64,000 nucleotides of DNA from Seriola aureovittata (GCF_021018895.1 NC_079375.1:10758732-10822731), one strand, 5' to 3'; numbered from the stretch's first letter, positions 1 to 11,730 are shown. Notes: generated by a model not told the origin, from the sequence alone. Numbers and translations are program-made.

Positions 1-220
1 GTTTTAGTGTTGCCCGTGTATCTAAAGCCTCATGTAACTTATTGCTCTGTGCCATACATCTCCATTGTTGTGCAAAAACTATTATAAACCCATCAATGAG
101 CCTCACTGTTACACGAGGTGACATGTTCCTTCATTACCACAAACTCGGACTCTGCAGGCGCTGTAAATTTGCACTAGAGTACCGAATGTGTGTTCATCCA
201 CTGATGAAAATAGTCGTCCG

Positions 221-241
221 CCCCCCCCCCCCCCCCCCCCC
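221..241. repeat. poly-C run (C21)
   Basis: 21 consecutive C residues in an adcyap1r1 intron. Nothing coding is visible in the rest of 1-983, which should be intron between the TM5 exon (outside the window) and the hop exon. Confidence 0.9.
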
Positions 242-983
242 AAAAATGCACTATTTCCATTTAAATCGTATTTCTAAAAACTACACTGCCCAGCTGTTTC
301 AGGAAATAACCAAGCCTTTTTAATGTATTTGCGAACTTCTTTAAAAATTTGCAATAGGAACAAACAGGTTGTATTGAGAGATTGACAAACACACTGTTGG
401 TCCTTTCGAGGGATTTGTTGACAGTAAGAAGAAAACAGAATAACACAGCCTTTTTCCTTTTTATGAGACACCAGATGACACCATGGACACTAAATGTAAA
501 TCTCCTTCTTTACTAACTGCTCTATTTTCCTTTTTTGTTCCCCTTTGGGTCAGTGGGCATTGTCCCTTTAAATACATTATCTGACACTTAAGAAAACAAT
601 AGAGCTATTTTCAGACAGGAGCCATGCACTAATACATGAATTGAAGAGAAGCCATAACAGTCTTATTTCCAAATTCATATCACTGAATCTCTGATATGTC
701 CTTCCAGACACTTTTCAGAATAGATTCATTTGTGCTACCTGTTGGCAGGAAGCTTGAGCCTCATTATGGAGTTGTACTGTAGCCAGACATCACTCCTGTT
801 CTGTTCCCACAGGATAGTGTCTTTTGAGGCCCTGCAGATAATGTCATTCTCATCTGTTGCTTAGACCTGTACGTGCGTGACCAAGTGTGAAGTTGTGTGT
901 GAGTGTGTTGTGCGAGACTGTGTGTCTGTGTCCCTAAAGACACTGTCTTTGTTGTATTGTTGTGTTGTCTTTGTGCTGTGTAG

Positions 984-1067
984 CAGCTGTGCTCAGAAAT
1001 GCTTCAGTGAGCCCACACAGGCTGTTCAGCATTCGTGCAGGATGTCAGAGTTATCTACCATCACACT
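984..1067 (+). CDS. adcyap1r1: adcyap1r1 hop cassette exon (ICL3)
   Basis: Alternative exon inserting 28 (hop1) or 27 (hop2) residues into the third intracellular loop. It encodes ...[19 protein letters not shown]... ending SELSTITL, which matches the mammalian hop insert, with its C-terminal part unchanged. The acceptor is the tandem TAGCAG at 981-986. Splicing after TAG gives 84 nt and after CAG gives 81 nt, both in frame. The donor is GTAAGT at 1068. The exon starts after two bases of a split codon and ends with two bases of a Leu codon. Confidence 0.93.
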
Positions 1068-1069
1068 GT

Positions 1070-1105
<36 letters not shown>

Positions 1106-4100
1106 ATCCTCAGACACGTGTGTTTGTGTGTCTGTCTATGTCAACCGCATGTGTGTAACAAAGGGTTGTTAAAGTTTTTTTAATGGTCTGGATTCCCAAA
1201 TGCATACTCTCCCTCACACATACATACACGCATGTTTGTACTTCCGTACCTGTGAGGACCCTCATTGACATAATGTGTTCCCTCACCCCTAACCCTAACA
1301 TTAACCATCACAGCTGCATTCCAGACACCAACTCTTATCCTAACCTAAACCTAAAGACAGGCTCATTATATTTTTGAAACTGACCCCTAGAAATGGAGAT
1401 AAATCTACACATATTTATTTGCCTCCAGATTATGAGACTACTTGTTTAACACGTCAACTCAAAAGGATGTTTTCAATGTGGAAGCTGAAGCAATTGTGGA
1501 AATATCCACTAGCCAAAGTCTTCACCAGTGTTTACACCAACAAGATGGTTTTACACCGGCAGGACTAAACGGAAATTTAAGGGGAGAATTGATGAACATA
1601 AATATGGTATAAGAGTTGGTCATGAGGAATATTCCATGGGCAGATTTTACAAAACTACACAATGGCACTAACCCTGATTCTTTCAAAGGGATTACCAGTG
1701 AGGTCAGAATATACACTAACAAAATACTTCCAAAGGAAACCTTTTGGATTAAAATCAATCGTAAACTGACAAAATCCATATTTGTAGGAGTAATGTGAAA
1801 GTCGTGTTTTTCTCCTTTTATATTGTGTAAATCTAATTTTTATGTGAAATTTCTTTAGAAATTTTTATGTGTCTGGGATTTTTTTTTATAGCCTTTCTCA
1901 TTGGATTCTTATACATTTATGTGAAGACACATATTTTGGTAAATGTTTGCAGTGCCTTTTTGACCTCCTGTGTGATTTCTGTGGCCCTGCCTTCCCTCTA
2001 ACCACACTCCTGTAACTCATTTGTGTCGTGTCTTGTGCCACTTAAGTGTCTGTGTTTGTATTTTATTTCAAAACCATGCTGAAGGCTTCCAGCCAAAACA
2101 CATTGGTGTCGGCCATTTAAACCTATGATTGTTTTGCTCCTGTTCTCTAACCTACACCTCATTCTAACCTGAACCTTAAAACCAAGTCATAACCCCCATA
2201 TGTCCCTTTGAAGGCTTAATAAAAACTCAAACCGGTCCTCACAAAGGTAGATGTACATGGGCACACAAATACACAAATACACGCATTTTGAACATTAAGA
2301 AATCTGTAGTTTTTTATTTTATTTTATCTCAGATATGTTTCTCTAGTGCTCATGGAGAGACAGCGGCACAAAATGTCATATCTACTTTTTGATCTACTTT
2401 TGATTTTCTCATATTTCACAGTCAAAGAGTTGACAGTATAATGACTGTTTTTAAGGACCTGGTGTCATTGGACTACACTGTAAAAACCACTGGGTTGTAC
2501 ATTTGTGTCTTCCATTTTTAAGGTGGCATCTGTTGTGTGTTCTTTGTGTAGTTCTGTCTATCTGTGTGACTACGGGAGTAGATTGCTCGTCAACAATAAT
2601 CAGTTTGGTCTGGTTTCTTAATGGATATATTTTTATTATTGTCAAGAAATCCCATTTACAAGATTAAAACTAACGTGTCAGTCCATCACTCAATACCCAC
2701 TCCGTCTTTTGCACTCAGCCCTAAGCTAATTTGGTCCTATAGAACATATAAGGCTTTAAAAACATAAATGTATAGGTCCAGTTTAAAAAAATAAGACCCA
2801 GTGATTTTCTGAAGCAAAAGCGAAAGTTATTCACACAGGAGTAAATGGTGCATCTGTTGTTTTTCAGCTGCAAATTGATACACATTTGATGCTGTAGTAT
2901 CTATGGCAGCAGGAAAGTGTTTATGGGAATGACTGAAAGGAAACCTCACTCCCCATGTTTATTATAATGATGGAAATGTCACCCAGTGCTACTTTGTGGC
3001 ATCATTTATGTATTTTTAATAATTTTTAGTTTAGCTCAATGGCACAGAGGAACGAGATCAGGCTTCGTGTGCACAGACAATACTTGTTTAGATGGATCAG
3101 TTCATTGTTGGTTTTGGTCTTTTATGGGATTTTTTGACAATAAGAAAATAAGATAAATACATGAAAATAAAAACCAAAAGAAATTTATAGTTAAGCCTTC
3201 ATTTTAAACAAAATATGCAGAGGTCTTGATTTCATTTAAGAGATTATGAACCATTTATTTTTAAAAGTAAAAGACGAGATCACATCAATAGGCAGAAACG
3301 GTATCATGACATTGCATCAGTTGCTCTGTTCTTGCATCACATCCAGATGACCAGCAGCAGTAAAACACGTTCACATTAGAAATCTCACTTACACGTCAGT
3401 TTGATTAAACTGTGTTACGTGTGTGTGTGTGTGTTTCTGTGTGTATGTGTGTGTGCACAGGCGTCTGGCGCGCTCCACCCTGCTGCTCATCCCTCTGTTT
3501 GGCATTCACTACACTGTGTTCGCCTTCTCACCTGAAGATGTCAGCAAGAGGGAGAGGCTGGTCTTTGAACTGGGACTGGGATCCTTCCAGGTACGATGTT
3601 ACAGCTCCTCCAACGTCCGCTCTCAATTAAAGAGAAATACCAGATGATGAATGAGAGGACATAATGGGATAATAAGTCATCTGAGTGTACAGGCTACAAA
3701 GAGGCTCTTAAGGAGGCTGATGGTGATATTCAAAGCTTGTCTTCTCACCATCACCACCAGCTAAGCAGCGAGGAGGACCTTTACAGATCAGTAGACATTT
3801 CTTGTAGTTTCCTGATGCCACATTATGATTCATGGGTACTGAATCTTCATAACTGTCAACACACAACATTTTGTAGTCCAATGTTTAATAGTGATAGTTG
3901 AACATTTTAAAAGTCCACAGTCAGACTCTTTTTGATATGTTTTTGTCCTTTTCTGATATTCGTAAAAATAAAAGCAAATTTCCATCTCAAGCTGATTTTC
4001 CCTCATTTGTTGTCTCCATTCTCCTCCTCAGGGCTTTGTGGTAGCTGTCCTCTACTGTTTCCTCAATGGAGAGGTAAGATTACGTCCCTGACAAACTCCT

Positions 4101-5426
4101 TGATTGCTCTCGGTGTATGTAGTATAGATGTCTGTGTTTGTAAATATGTCTACGGATTATTACCCAGAAGGTAATAAAAAGCAGTATGTTAAGCAGTTTA
4201 TTTCTGTATTCATCAACAGTTATAGTTTCTCCAATAAAACAATTGTAGCTGGTGTTAATCAACAATTGATAACACATTATAACATTGCTGTAATCATATT
4301 ACTCATACAAATGAACAGATTCTACATTTACATTCTACATTTATTATATTGCACATTCATAAATGTGATCTAAACTAATGAAAGCTCGGTGCTGAGCTTG
4401 AGGGTTCACTCTTTGGTAATAGTATGACAAAAAAAAAAATAGAAAATTTAACTTAAGTTCCCCTTACTAGATTTCTTCCAGAGCATTCGGGAGTTTGCTC
4501 AGTTGTAATAGAGAGTGAATAAAATGTATGTATAAAAAATTAAATACACAGTTAATTGAAGAATGTAATGGATTTAAAGTGCTTCATTAAGAAAATACAA
4601 TAAATACAGTAAATTAATAGGCTAAGTAACTTTAAGACTCATGTAAATCCTGATTAATGTGATAATTAATAATAAAAAATAATTATAATATTCCCTTCAT
4701 TTAAATTACACAACACAACACTTTTTAAATTTAGCCTCTTCGACCAACCTTACAGATGTACTGATGACATTTGTTTTTAAGAAAACAACAACAACAAATT
4801 AAAAATACTTTCATTCAGCCATAACTGAAGAACACCATAGTTGAATGTGTGTGAATTACATCCCTTCTCTCATAGTACAACACAGAACCTACATTTACAG
4901 AAATTAGTCTCTTTTTTTGCCTTGGCTATGCATAATGTGCAGTTACACTGTAAGACTAATGAATTAAAGAAATAATAAACATATAAGTCTGTTTCCACTG
5001 TAAAATGTTGGTGTCATAATCAACAACACTGAATAAAACAGGTCATGGATCTTGTTGTTGACCCCTGATATAATATATATTATATTGTCAGTCACTCATC
5101 TACTGTTTACACACCGGTTAAAAAAGGCTTCGCAGGAATTAAACAGGTGTTCTGTACCTTTTCGTGGAGCTGGTACAGCTTAAAGTACATTAAAAATGAC
5201 CTTGTGAAGTTTCTCCCTGAAGGTGCAGTCGGAGATCAAGAGGAAATGGCGCAGCTGGACGGTGAACCGGTACTTTGCTGTGGACCTGAAGCAGCAGAGG
5301 CACCCTTCGTTGGCCAGCAGTGGAGTGAACGGCGGGACTCAGCTGTCGATCCTCAGCAAGAGCAGTTCCCAGATACGCATGTCCAGCCCGCTGGCGGAGA
5401 ACGCCAACATCAGCCTCCCCACCTGA
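984..5426 (+). CDS. adcyap1r1: PACAP type I receptor (PAC1), 3' part of gene
   Basis: Class B (secretin-family) G-protein-coupled receptor for PACAP, acting at the plasma membrane through cAMP and phospholipase C. Four exons are in the window: 984-1067 (alternative hop cassette), 3461-3590 (TM6/ECL3), 4032-4073 (TM7) and 5223-5426 (tail, TGA stop). Phases join cleanly: the hop exon ends in CT, completed by the first G of the TM6 exon. TM6 reads [20 protein letters not shown], the TM7 exon begins [10 protein letters not shown], and the tail contains [20 protein letters not shown], all close to mammalian PAC1 as I know it. The exons for the ligand-binding domain and TM1-TM5 must lie left of the window. 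The 130- and 42-nt exon lengths match those of the neighbouring ghrhr. Teleosts may have two paralogues (a/b); I cannot tell which this is. Confidence 0.95.
1072..1103 (+). repeat. (GT)n microsatellite abutting hop donor
   Basis: About 15 GT units starting a few bases after the hop exon donor (GTAAGT at 1068). In the transcript this is a (UG)n tract directly downstream of the alternative exon. Confidence 0.9.
1244..2255. repeat. CCTAA-rich fish repeat split by an insertion
   Basis: The left part (about 1244-1370) starts CTGTGAGGACCCTCATTGAC and runs into CCCTAACCCTAA-like sequence. The right part (about 2090-2255) has CTAACCTACACC-like sequence, AACCAAGTCATAACCC and ends near ACCGGTCCTCACAAAGG, roughly the inverse of the start. 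This looks like one interspersed repeat interrupted by the Penelope-like fragment. The family assignment is from memory of fish genomes. Confidence 0.5.
1375..1860 (+). mobile_element. Penelope-like element remnant (GIY-YIG part)
   Basis: Around 1546-1650 the + strand reads [20 protein letters not shown] followed by [14 protein letters not shown], and about 1734-1755 reads ETFWIK. This pattern (YxGxTKRxFxxRIxEHK, then a hydrophobic/ETxWI block) is the second half of a GIY-YIG nuclease domain as found at the C-terminus of Penelope-like retroelements. No reverse transcriptase is visible upstream, and the frame is open only over about 60-80 codons, so this is a short 3' fragment. Assignment to a clade is not possible by eye. 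Confidence 0.6.
3419..3450 (+). repeat. GT-rich tract before TM6 exon acceptor
   Basis: GT/TG repeat with interruptions immediately upstream of the acceptor at 3459-3460. It stands where the polypyrimidine tract would be expected. Confidence 0.85.
3461..3590 (+). CDS. adcyap1r1: adcyap1r1 TM6-ECL3 exon
   Basis: A 130-nt exon encoding 43 residues from RLARSTLLL to ELGLGSFQ. The acceptor follows a GT/TG repeat and GCACAG rather than a normal pyrimidine tract. The donor is CAG|GTACGA. It contains the LIPLFGIHY segment of TM6, highly conserved in the family. Confidence 0.96.
4032..4073 (+). CDS. adcyap1r1: adcyap1r1 TM7 42-nt exon
   Basis: Encodes [14 protein letters not shown], 14 codons, phase 0 on both sides, between CCTCCTCAG and GAG|GTAAGA. 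The 42-nt TM7 exon is a typical element of the secretin-receptor gene structure. Confidence 0.95.
5223..5426 (+). CDS. adcyap1r1: adcyap1r1 C-terminal tail exon
   Basis: Begins [12 protein letters not shown] (helix 8), then [20 protein letters not shown] and a Ser-rich tail, and stops at TGA 5424-5426. The 67 codons match the PAC1 tail in length and sequence. The Ser/Thr-rich end is the usual phosphorylation and arrestin region in this family. Confidence 0.95.
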   Translation: MQSEIKRKWRSWTVNRYFAVDLKQQRHPSLASSGVNGGTQLSILSKSSSQIRMSSPLAENANISLPT

Positions 5427-6355
5427 GCATCTGATTGGGCGGACTCAACTTCAAGGTGCCGTTCCACTAACGTACATCCAGACCAACCAGAACAGACCAA
5501 AGTGGCTCCTCACACCTCTTATGTTTTGTAGTTTGGCCTTTAGACAATGAGGTATTTCTAAAAGCATTTACTGGAGATTCATTAGAGGTGCATAGCTGGC
5601 TTTCATACATTAGAATTTAACTTGGTTAAACGATTTACAGTTGTATTTATTTGACTATTTTAGTGCTGCAGCTGACTCTGTAGGCTGCAAACTTTTATGA
5701 TTAATGATACACTTAATATTTTTACAAACAACTCAAATTCTACTCCATCGATTAAAACAAAATAAATATTAGGAATTCCCTTTCTGCCAATATTTTAATG
5801 TAAAATTTACTGTTTTATTTATAAATAAAATTAAAGTAGAGTTTGTGCCAAAAGAAACACTACAAGTTGTAAAAAAAGATGAATAGTTAAATAACAAATG
5901 TAGGGGTCATTTTTGGCTGTTGGTGTAAAGTAAATGTGCTTCAAAGTGCCATACAGGTTGCCTGACTGGATCTGATCTCATAACAGTCCAAAGTTAAACG
6001 TCAACCAAACGTTCGCCTTGCTTGTACAAATGCTCATTGTTTAAATGTTTCATCTTGAATTTAAACATTTTTCTACAATCAGCCATAAGTACAGAGTATG
6101 TCAAAAAATATATGTTAAAAAAAACAAAACAACAACAACAACTCATGGACTTTGTAAATAATTACTTTTGGTGTCTAGATCAGAATTTCTTTCTTTTGCA
6201 TAACGCAGTATTGTAATGACCTTTTCAAACGAAAGGAACTGGAGCCCAAATCTGTAGACTTCATCACATATCCTGGAGACCCAGAAGATCCTGCCCACTC
6301 TATTCTGAAATATTTGTTTGTATTAAATAGTTTTTAAAGAAAAAACACACAACTA

Positions 6356-6361
<6 letters not shown>

Positions 6362-6392
<31 letters not shown>
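6362..6392. repeat. (TA)n microsatellite
   Basis: Uninterrupted TA dinucleotide run in the region 3' of adcyap1r1. Confidence 0.9.
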
Positions 6393-6394
<2 letters not shown>

Positions 6395-8919
6395 AACACA
6401 GTGCCAAAATAAATGAGTGTTGAAGAGCGGTGTCTCCAAGCCTAGGAGTCACATGATGACTGAACATTTCTCTGCTCCATGAAACTATGTTTATTTTAAA
6501 AGAAAATGTATGTTTGCTTTTTTTTTTTTTTTCTTATAAAATGTTCTTTAAATTCACCTCTTCAAGCCTCTAAAAATATTTAGATTAATTTAAATTACTG
6601 CTGTAGAGGATGTAACAGCACATGAGGGAATCTAAAGATGTATTTTAAAAAAAGAAAGATACACTGAGAATGTACACTGAACTGATTTATGCTCACAAAC
6701 AGTGTCGCTGCAGAGGTCTGCAGTAGTACTAGTGCTACAGTTGTATCCTCCAATTGGTTTTCCCTTTCATACATTTAACGGACATGTTTTTGCAGACTGT
6801 GAACATGAACAGTACAGGTGCCATTTAGCGGATGCTTTTATCCAAAGCTCCTCATAACGCCATGAATTCATATGTGCCGCATTTTATTGTAGGCAGTGAT
6901 AATGCTCTTAAAGATGACAGGATTCTTTGCTCTTTTCCTCTGAGCTTCAATCCATCGTGCCATATTAAATTGCTCTTCATTTTAAATTTTGACATCAACC
7001 ATCTCCTACACTCATATTCCAAAGTGCCTAGTCAGTCACAAATAGCTATCACTTTTATTTACAGGACAATGAACAGATAAGTTAGACGTGTAGTAAGAGT
7101 CATTTCCTGCAAAGAATGTATAGAGCGGTGTGTTTTTATTATGGATGACTTTGCAAAATTGTGCTTTTTATCATTATGTGCAACAAAAAAAAAGAAAATA
7201 TTTTGCTTATTTATTGGTAAAATTCTTCTTTGTCTCTATTTAAAAACTTTTTTCGATTATGATGTGTTTTACAGGACTCGAAAGCTCTGCATAATTGCAG
7301 CTTTTTTTTTTTTTTTTTTTAGCCTTTTGGGTTAAACTAAAATCCATTCAATATAACTGCAAGTCCATCTCAATTCAGCACTAACGTCAAACATAAACAG
7401 CTTCAAAACAGAAACAATACACACTGTAACAGTCAACACAAAATGCTTTAATGTGACAGCTCTTGACAATCTGAGTGTTGCCCATTTTTCTCTTTTTTGT
7501 CTTTCTGTTTTTCCACAAACAAACTAACAAACAATAATTGTGGGGAAATTATTTAATTTAAGGCGGGGAAATTGTTTAATAAGATGAAATGTGAAATGAT
7601 GTGTAAAGGAGGATTTTTTTTCCACCATATTAACTTGAGATATTTATTTTTTGTACTGTCATCTGCATAGTTTAAAAGAATGTAGTAATTTTAAACAATG
7701 AATTGGTGATATTGTTGAACATATAAGGATGTATATTTATTTTCCATAAACCAGTGCCATGTGAAATGACTCAATGTACAGTACACATGCTTTTCTCTGT
7801 GTAATAGTTGTATGACTCGTAGTCAAAGTGCCATAACTGTAGTGCCACAAGTGGTGACAGTGGAAGATGTGTGGCACAATGTCTCTTTACTGATTTTAAA
7901 GAAAACAAAAATACGGAAGGGAAATTGCTGTCCAAAGCTACAGAGGATAAGAAAAGAGATGAAATATAGATATAAAAAGCAAGATAAAACATACACACAA
8001 CTGAGGAAATGCATAATCTTTAAGGCATCTGCTCGGCTGCTTTTGGACAAAACAGTGAATGAGTGTGAGACAAGATACTGTCAAGGGAGCTAGAGCCAGA
8101 AGTGGAAAAGATGGTTTTATTTAATTAAGGTGCAAGAAAATGGATGAACTGCGACAGATAAAACACAAAGTGTGTGCGAGAGTGAAATAAAAACCACTCT
8201 GCTGCTCCTCACGTGTTCTATCACCAGCCGTCACTCTGAGTCTGAATCAGCTCAGATGGAAACGACCATGTCTCAAAGCTGTTACTGTCTGTGAAAAAAA
8301 AAAAAGAACAGAGGAAAACTCCTTTCTTGACCTCGCCTGTGCTGTATATTTGTTTACCACAAGGTGGCAGCAAAGTGCTACAATTTTAGTTTGGTGATTT
8401 AATAGAGAGGGGAAGTTTTGACCGGCACTGATTTGCTGTTTGAGTTTTAGATTTTGGATGAAACAGGTGTAAGGTGGGGCCTTAAGGCACCTGTATGCCA
8501 CATGGTTAACATGGTTCTAATTTTTGTGATTTGTCTTCACACAAATCAGCAAACAAGCCTACAAGTAAATTTTATTCTGGATAAGGCCCAGTGTGCAACA
8601 TTGGAACAGTTAAGATTTAGTGATTTGTCATAGCGCTCCCGTCTCAAATGCCCAAATTTCCATTATGTGTGTGTTTTTTTTGTTTTTGTGTTTGTTTTTT
8701 AAACAAAACGTGAACTAACTCAGTTTTACGACAACTATTGTGGGATGGGAGTAAATTTGAAGAATAGCGCTACAACAAAATCATGCAGTGTAAGTTTTAG
8801 CTTCATTTTGCCTAAAACTAGGTGCACCTCTCTTCACAAACACCTTTTCTTACAGTTAGTTTAGCATCATGCTTTAAATATGTGTCAAAGAAAAGCCCTT
8901 GACATATTTTCTCAAAACA

Positions 8920-9280
8920 ATAGTTTGTCATATTTGGAAATATTCCATTTTTTCTGAGAGCTAGATGAGAAGATTGATATTATTGTCATGTCTGTATGCT
9001 AAATATGCAGCTTCTGCAGCAGCTAGCTTAGCAGAGGGAAACAGCTGAACTGGTTTCTTAATACCATCTAAGGCCTTTTTGCCCTGCAGATGCCCTGTTG
9101 ATACTAGCTAGCTGTTCCTCCTTTACTGATAAATAAAACAGCTAGCTGGTAGTTATTAGCTACACGCTGTTTACTCCATGTTCAGTCTCTGTGGTATCAA
9201 TCTTATCATCTAAATCTCAGCAAAAAAAAGCAAAGAAGCATATTTCCCAAACTATTGAACTTTTGTTTTAAATGTAACTA
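8920..9280. mobile_element. fold-back MITE-like element, copy A
   Basis: The left arm (about 8920-9000, with TTTGGAAATATTCC and GAGAGCTAGATGAGAAGATT) is matched in inverted form by the right arm (about 9180-9265, ATCAATCTTATCATCTAAAT and CATATTTCCCAAACTATTG). The centre carries AGCTAGCTTAGC-type words. Element ends are approximate. A second copy lies at about 11.03-11.73 kb. Confidence 0.6.
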
Positions 9281-10402
9281 TTCTCTGTGGGGTATATCTC
9301 AGTGTTTAGATGCCTTTTCTTTGGCAGATGTGCCTGTTGAGCCAGTTTTATCAAGTGTTGAGTGTGTGTGCAAGTTGTTTTGATTGCCAATAAATTTTTT
9401 GAATGTACCATTGTTGCTCAGCTGCTCTTAAATGTCGCCTGCTATGAATTTGCCATGTGTACAAATGATGTCTTTTCTTGATCATATATACAGTACACTG
9501 TATATGTATATTTTTGGCACACAGGTGGACCTCTTGATGAAGACCTGTAAATGTTTGTGACCGTGTTTTTGTACATTTATGTTTATGTACCAGTTTTCAG
9601 AGCGTGTGTGTGTGTGTGTGTGAGTCTGTTTGATGGTTGGAGAGATTGTATTCTGTGCGCATGTGTATGTAATGACAAGCATTCATGATTTAAAAGTAAC
9701 TTAAATGTGAAAAAATATAAACTTTCATCCAACTTTGTTCTACCTGTGGCAGTGTGTCATGTGTAACATGCGTTCTGGTGTCCGACATTCATGTCCCAGT
9801 TTGTGTATATTTGACTGCAAAATAAATCTATCTATGGTAAGTTGTACTTTGTGAAGATTATGATTCATTTTGCAGTGTATAGTTTTTTAATTTTTTATCA
9901 TAGTAGCATTATCCTCTGGGAAATTTTGAGGGACCTTTTTATAGACAGTTAAATGTTGAATACAATACGTGTTGAAGATAGATTGGCTCTAAATTTTAAC
10001 ATCGGCGCATTTTGTTGCCCTCCTCCTTTTATCCTTATAGTTAGTTTTTTTTTTTAATTCAAAAATCCAAATTAACATACATATCAAACATTTATATGAA
10101 CTTTCCCCATAACATTTTCTTTCTCAGTCCCACTTCACGCTCTGAAATCCAACTTTGCAATATGTGAATGAAATTCAAAAGCCAAACACCAAAACAAACA
10201 CCTTATTTAGTACTGTGCTATTCCCTGCCTACAGTATGCCGACCCTCACTAGAGCCACAAGAACAACAATGAAAATGCAATATGTTTAATGTAAAATAAA
10301 GTGCGCCATTAAACCATATTGTGTACAGACAATGACAGTCAAAGTGTTTAATGTTACAATACAGTGCATAATTCATGGTCTTATAAAAAAATTAAAAAAA
10401 AT

Positions 10403-10862
10403 CTAGGGATGCACCAATCTGATTTTTCCACCACCGGTTTTGATTCTGATACCCAACACAAAGAATCTGCACATACAAGTACCTGTCTGATACCAATGAT
10501 CTTTTTGCCCTAAAATTAAAAAAATTAAACTTGTGTTGTTGAACTGAATAGGATGATTCCTCTACAGTATGTGTAAGGTTATTATTTGTTATTATTATTA
10601 TCTTACTATTTCTTGACTTTACAGATGTGTCCAACATCCTTTTGAAGTTTTATTTATTTAGAACGTTTATGAAATTGAGTTGTGAAGTCATGAGACGGAG
10701 TAGTGTCAGCAGTAGTTTCATATATCAGTGTTGCGTATACCGCTGCAAATGAACAGAGCACAACAGAAAACTATAAAACTATGCGTGGATGGTTACATCA
10801 TGCTGTCAGGCCGTTTAATAAGGTCAGTATCAGCCATGATACTGGTCCGGTGCATCCCTGCG
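10403..10862. mobile_element. short inverted-terminal DNA element
   Basis: Starts TAGGGATGCACC (about 10404) and ends GGTGCATCCCTG (about 10860), giving nearly perfect 11-12 bp terminal inverted repeats around about 450 bp of non-coding sequence. No clear target duplication was seen. TIRs of this kind suggest a hAT-like MITE, but that is inference. Confidence 0.55.
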
Positions 10863-11029
10863 AAAAAAACTAAAAGGTGTCTTCTGGCGATTCTGTCACA
10901 ATAGCCGAAACTAAATACATTTATTTTGACAGTACTTTACACCACGCCATACAGTTCGAGGCACAATCTAAATACACATAAAGACCTCTTACAAGTGCAT
11001 TTTATTTTGGTCATCGTGAATTTGGATAT

Positions 11030-11730
11030 GGTTGTTATAGGAGAAGTTTGGGAACATTTTGGGAAGTTTGCGTATTTGCTTTCTTGCTGACAGTTCAATG
11101 ATAAGATCAGTACCACTCTAAACATTAGGCTGCAGCCAGCAGCTAGTCAGAGAAACAAGGGGTAAACCATTTTGCCTCCCAGCACCTTTGTGCTAAACAA
11201 ACCAGAAATAACTTCCTATTTAGTGAGCTGGTAGTTCAGAGTTTGTTACCTTTGGACAGGCTATATGTTTCCAGTCTTTATGCTAAGTAGGAATGTCGCA
11301 TTGTACCGGTATTGACAATAACCGTGATATTTAAAAAAAAAAAATGAAATATTGATCTTGTGTTAATAATACACGTGATAATATTGTGATGGACAATGTT
11401 AGGTCCTGTGGATTCTCTTTGCACAGACTGTCTCTCGATTTCCCCAAACAAGTATTTGAGTCAAACTCTTTCGCCAAAAAGGAGACAAAACTAATTTTTG
11501 TAAATTTTCTATAGAAATCATGACGATATCATTACGTGAATTCTTTTGGCCACGATTGTCTTGTAATGAAAATTTGATATCATGACAGCCCTAATGCTAA
11601 GCTGAGCTAAGCAGATGCTGTCTCTAGCTTCATATTTACTGTACCTATATGAGAGCGGTATCCATCGTCTCATCAAACTCTGCACAAGCACATTATCCAG
11701 AATGTCAAAATATTCCTTTAAATATTTTAC
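11030..11730. mobile_element. fold-back MITE-like element, copy B (interrupted)
   Basis: The left arm (about 11,038-11,287: TTTGGGAAGTTTGCGTATTT, then CAGTACCACTC and GCAGCCAGCAGCTAG) and the inverted right arm (about 11,602-11,730: AAGCAGATGCTG, CATATTTACTGTACC, GAATGTCAAAATATTCC) belong to the same family as copy A. The centre is interrupted by the hAT-type element at 11,288-11,593. Confidence 0.6.
11288..11593. mobile_element. hAT-type MITE with 8-bp target duplication
   Basis: 306 bp bounded by TAGGAATGTC and GACAGCCCTA (imperfect terminal inverted repeats, 8 of 10). It is flanked on both sides by the identical 8-mer ATGCTAAG (11,280-11,287 and 11,594-11,601). An 8-bp duplication is the hallmark of hAT transposition. 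No ORF; contains ATACACGTGATAATATTGTG and similar AT-rich words. Confidence 0.8.

Larger units (their letters stand above)
5427..9840 (+). other. probable adcyap1r1 3' UTR and flank
   Basis: A/T-rich, no coding signal. Possible poly(A) signals include AATAAA at 5824-5829 (early) and at 9821-9826, the latter followed by GT-rich sequence that would suit a distal cleavage site. It holds a (TA)n tract (6362-6392), poly-T runs and a fold-back repeat (about 8.92-9.28 kb). How far the real 3' UTR extends cannot be decided without transcripts. Confidence 0.45.

Noticed and set aside
9483..9510. TATACAGT/ACTGTATA palindrome
   Set aside because: Eight-bp arms in AT-rich DNA are expected by chance; no flanking support for an element end or regulatory site.
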